Part shown: positions 62,927 to 64,000 of the stretch, piece after piece
Position numbering within the stretch: position 1 is the first letter of the stretch
Layout: the number at the start of each line of letters is the position of its first letter
Assembly: GCA_020440605.1 (NCBI GenBank)
Contig: JAGRNT010000006.1
Coordinates: forward strand, 62,001 to 126,000
Length of the DNA stretch: 64,000 nt
Origin: a bacterium
Lineage (GTDB): Bacteria; 4484-113; JAFGCY01
Direction: 5' to 3'
The notes under the pieces: model-generated
Told to the model about the DNA's origin: nothing
The model's database searches: none
What the model saw: the letters and a program-made list of their open reading frames with translations, nothing else
Position numbers and translations under genes: made by a program

Positions 62927-64000
62927 TCATCCCTTGCCCAGCTGCTTGGCCCAGCCGCCGAGGCGCTTCTTGCGCAGGCGCAGGTTTTCCGGAGTGACCT
63001 CGACCAGCTCATCATCGGCAATGTAGTCAATAGCCTGCTCAAGCGTGAACTGGCGTGGTGGCACGAGCTTCGTGATGTCATCGGCGTTGGCAGCGCGGTG
63101 GTTGGTGAGGTGCTTCTCGCGCACCATGTTGACGGGCAGGTTGTTGTCACGGGCGTTCTCGCCGACGATCATGCCCTCATATACCTCATCCCCGGGACGG
63201 ACGTACATCCGCCCACGCTGCTGCAGGTTGAACAGGGCGTAGGAGCTGACCTTGCCGGGGCGGTCCGCCACGAGAGCGCCGTTGGCCCGGCGGTCGAATT
63301 CCTTGTTGATCAGCGGGGTCTGGCCGATCAGGATCGTGTTCAGGATCCCGCTGCCGCGCGTGTCCGTCAGGAACTGGCCACGGAAGCCGATCAGCCCACG
63401 AGTCGGCACCTCGAACTCCAATCTGGCGCGGCCGCTGCCGTGGTTCACCATCTTCGTCATCCTCCCCCCGCGCATGTGCAGCTTCTCGCTGACAATGCCG
63501 AGGCAGTCCTCCGGGATGTCCAGCACCGCCAGTTCAAGCGGTTCCACCTGCTTGCCGTTTTCCTCACGCGTGATCACACGCGGGCGGCCCAGCGCCAGTT
63601 CGTAGCCTTCACGGCGCATGGTCTCCACGAGCACCGCCAGCTGCAGCTCTCCGCGGGCACTGACGCGGAAGGCCTCGCCCTCTGCGCCCTGCTCCAGACG
63701 CAGGCTGACGTTGTGCAGCATCTCCTTCTCGAGGCGCTCCTTCAGGTGCCGGCTGGTGACGAACTTGCCCTTGCGCCCGGCCAGCGGACTGTCGTTGATG
63801 TGGAAGTCCATGCTGATCGCCGGTTCCTCCACGCTGATGCTCTTCAGGGGTTTGGGGTTGGCCGGGTCACCGATCGTATCGCCGATGAATGCGCCTTCCA
63901 CTCCTGCCACGGCGCAGATGTCGCCGGCTTCCACACTGTCGGTGTCCACGCGCTTCAGGCCATCGTAGCCGAACAGCTTCGTGAGGGCACTCGTACCGGA
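62927..64000 (-). CDS. typA: Translational GTPase TypA/BipA, C-terminal part
   Basis: The frame runs off the right edge, so the N-terminal GTPase domain is outside. The 357 residues present include the domain III/V region with RVSARGELQLAVLVETMRRE, FEVPTRGLIGFRGQFLTDTR, GSGILNTILIG and the C-terminal domain IEEAID-like QFTLEQAIDYIADDELVEVT, PENLRLRKKRL. TypA binds the ribosome and helps growth under stress and 50S assembly at low temperature. Codons before the GTG at 63949 remain in frame and homologous (TKLFGYDGLKRVDTDSVEAG), so that GTG is not the start. Confidence 0.95.
   Translation of the reverse strand, partial: SGTSALTKLFGYDGLKRVDTDSVEAGDICAVAGVEGAFIGDTIGDPANPKPLKSISVEEPAISMDFHINDSPLAGRKGKFVTSRHLKERLEKEMLHNVSLRLEQGAEGEAFRVSARGELQLAVLVETMRREGYELALGRPRVITREENGKQVEPLELAVLDIPEDCLGIVSEKLHMRGGRMTKMVNHGSGRARLEFEVPTRGLIGFRGQFLTDTRGSGILNTILIGQTPLINKEFDRRANGALVADRPGKVSSYALFNLQQRGRMYVRPGDEVYEGMIVGENARDNNLPVNMVREKHLTNHRAANADDITKLVPPRQFTLEQAIDYIADDELVEVTPENLRLRKKRLGGWAKQLGKG

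Noticed and set aside
1..64000. CRISPR array
   Set aside because: No set of regularly spaced identical repeats was seen on reading the window; the few repeats found are isolated.

Overview
The window is bacterial chromosome of moderately high GC from an organism I cannot place to phylum. Supporting signs are a one-piece tmRNA, FtsH, TypA, Sec, Tat and lipoprotein signals, Shine-Dalgarno sites and Rho-independent terminators. Two genes read an in-frame UGA inside a thioredoxin active site, so the organism probably makes selenoproteins; no sel genes lie in the window.

Layout. 1-15.5 kb is ordinary chromosome: a cut TPR protein, OsmC-like protein, phosphotransferase-fold protein, aldo/keto reductase and tRNA-Pro. 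A leftward block follows with base-excision repair enzymes (Tag, AlkD-like), an SRPBCC protein and a hotdog thioesterase. Interleaved with it are three exported TlpA-like thioredoxin paralogues, two with a Sec-Gly-Pro-Cys centre and one with Cys-Gly-Pro-Cys, then two related lipoproteins and FtsH. The tmRNA gene (15658-16009) follows.

16.0-59.9 kb looks like a mosaic genomic island. A 17-bp direct repeat begins inside the tmRNA 3' end (16001-16017) and recurs exactly at 59925-59941. Between the copies are: (a) a recombinase module (DUF2924 protein, a resolvase-domain protein lacking the catalytic serine, a full serine recombinase, an HTH protein and a lone tyrosine-recombinase-type N-terminal domain); (b) a leftward operon of about 15 kb resembling DISARM/Druantia-type phage defence (zinc-ribbon/OB-fold membrane protein, basic protein, DrmD-like SNF2 helicase, DrmMI-like adenine methylase, small membrane protein, and a 1686-residue DEAD helicase with DUF1998 and nuclease-like ends), facing a restriction-modification controller-type regulator with a C-box-like palindrome between them; (c) two very large lipoproteins with dockerin-like calcium loops; (d) an IS3-family remnant; and (e) a compact clade II-type nitrous oxide reductase operon.

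The nos operon runs from an Rrf2 regulator through a GltD-like NAD(P)H/Fe-S oxidoreductase, Rieske protein, b6-type cytochrome b, five-haem cytochrome c, NosZ, a NosB-NosD-like fusion, NosF, NosL, NosY and a RIC-type di-iron repair protein. A plausible reading is electron flow from NAD(P)H or quinol through the Rieske/cytochrome b complex and cytochrome c to NosZ, with NosDFYL supplying copper and sulfur to the CuZ site. If the direct repeats are true attachment sites, N2O respiration and a phage-defence operon share one island at ssrA.

Right of the island are an AT-rich orphan gene, a cysteine-rich secreted protein, an MDR oxidoreductase and the C-terminal part of TypA/BipA.
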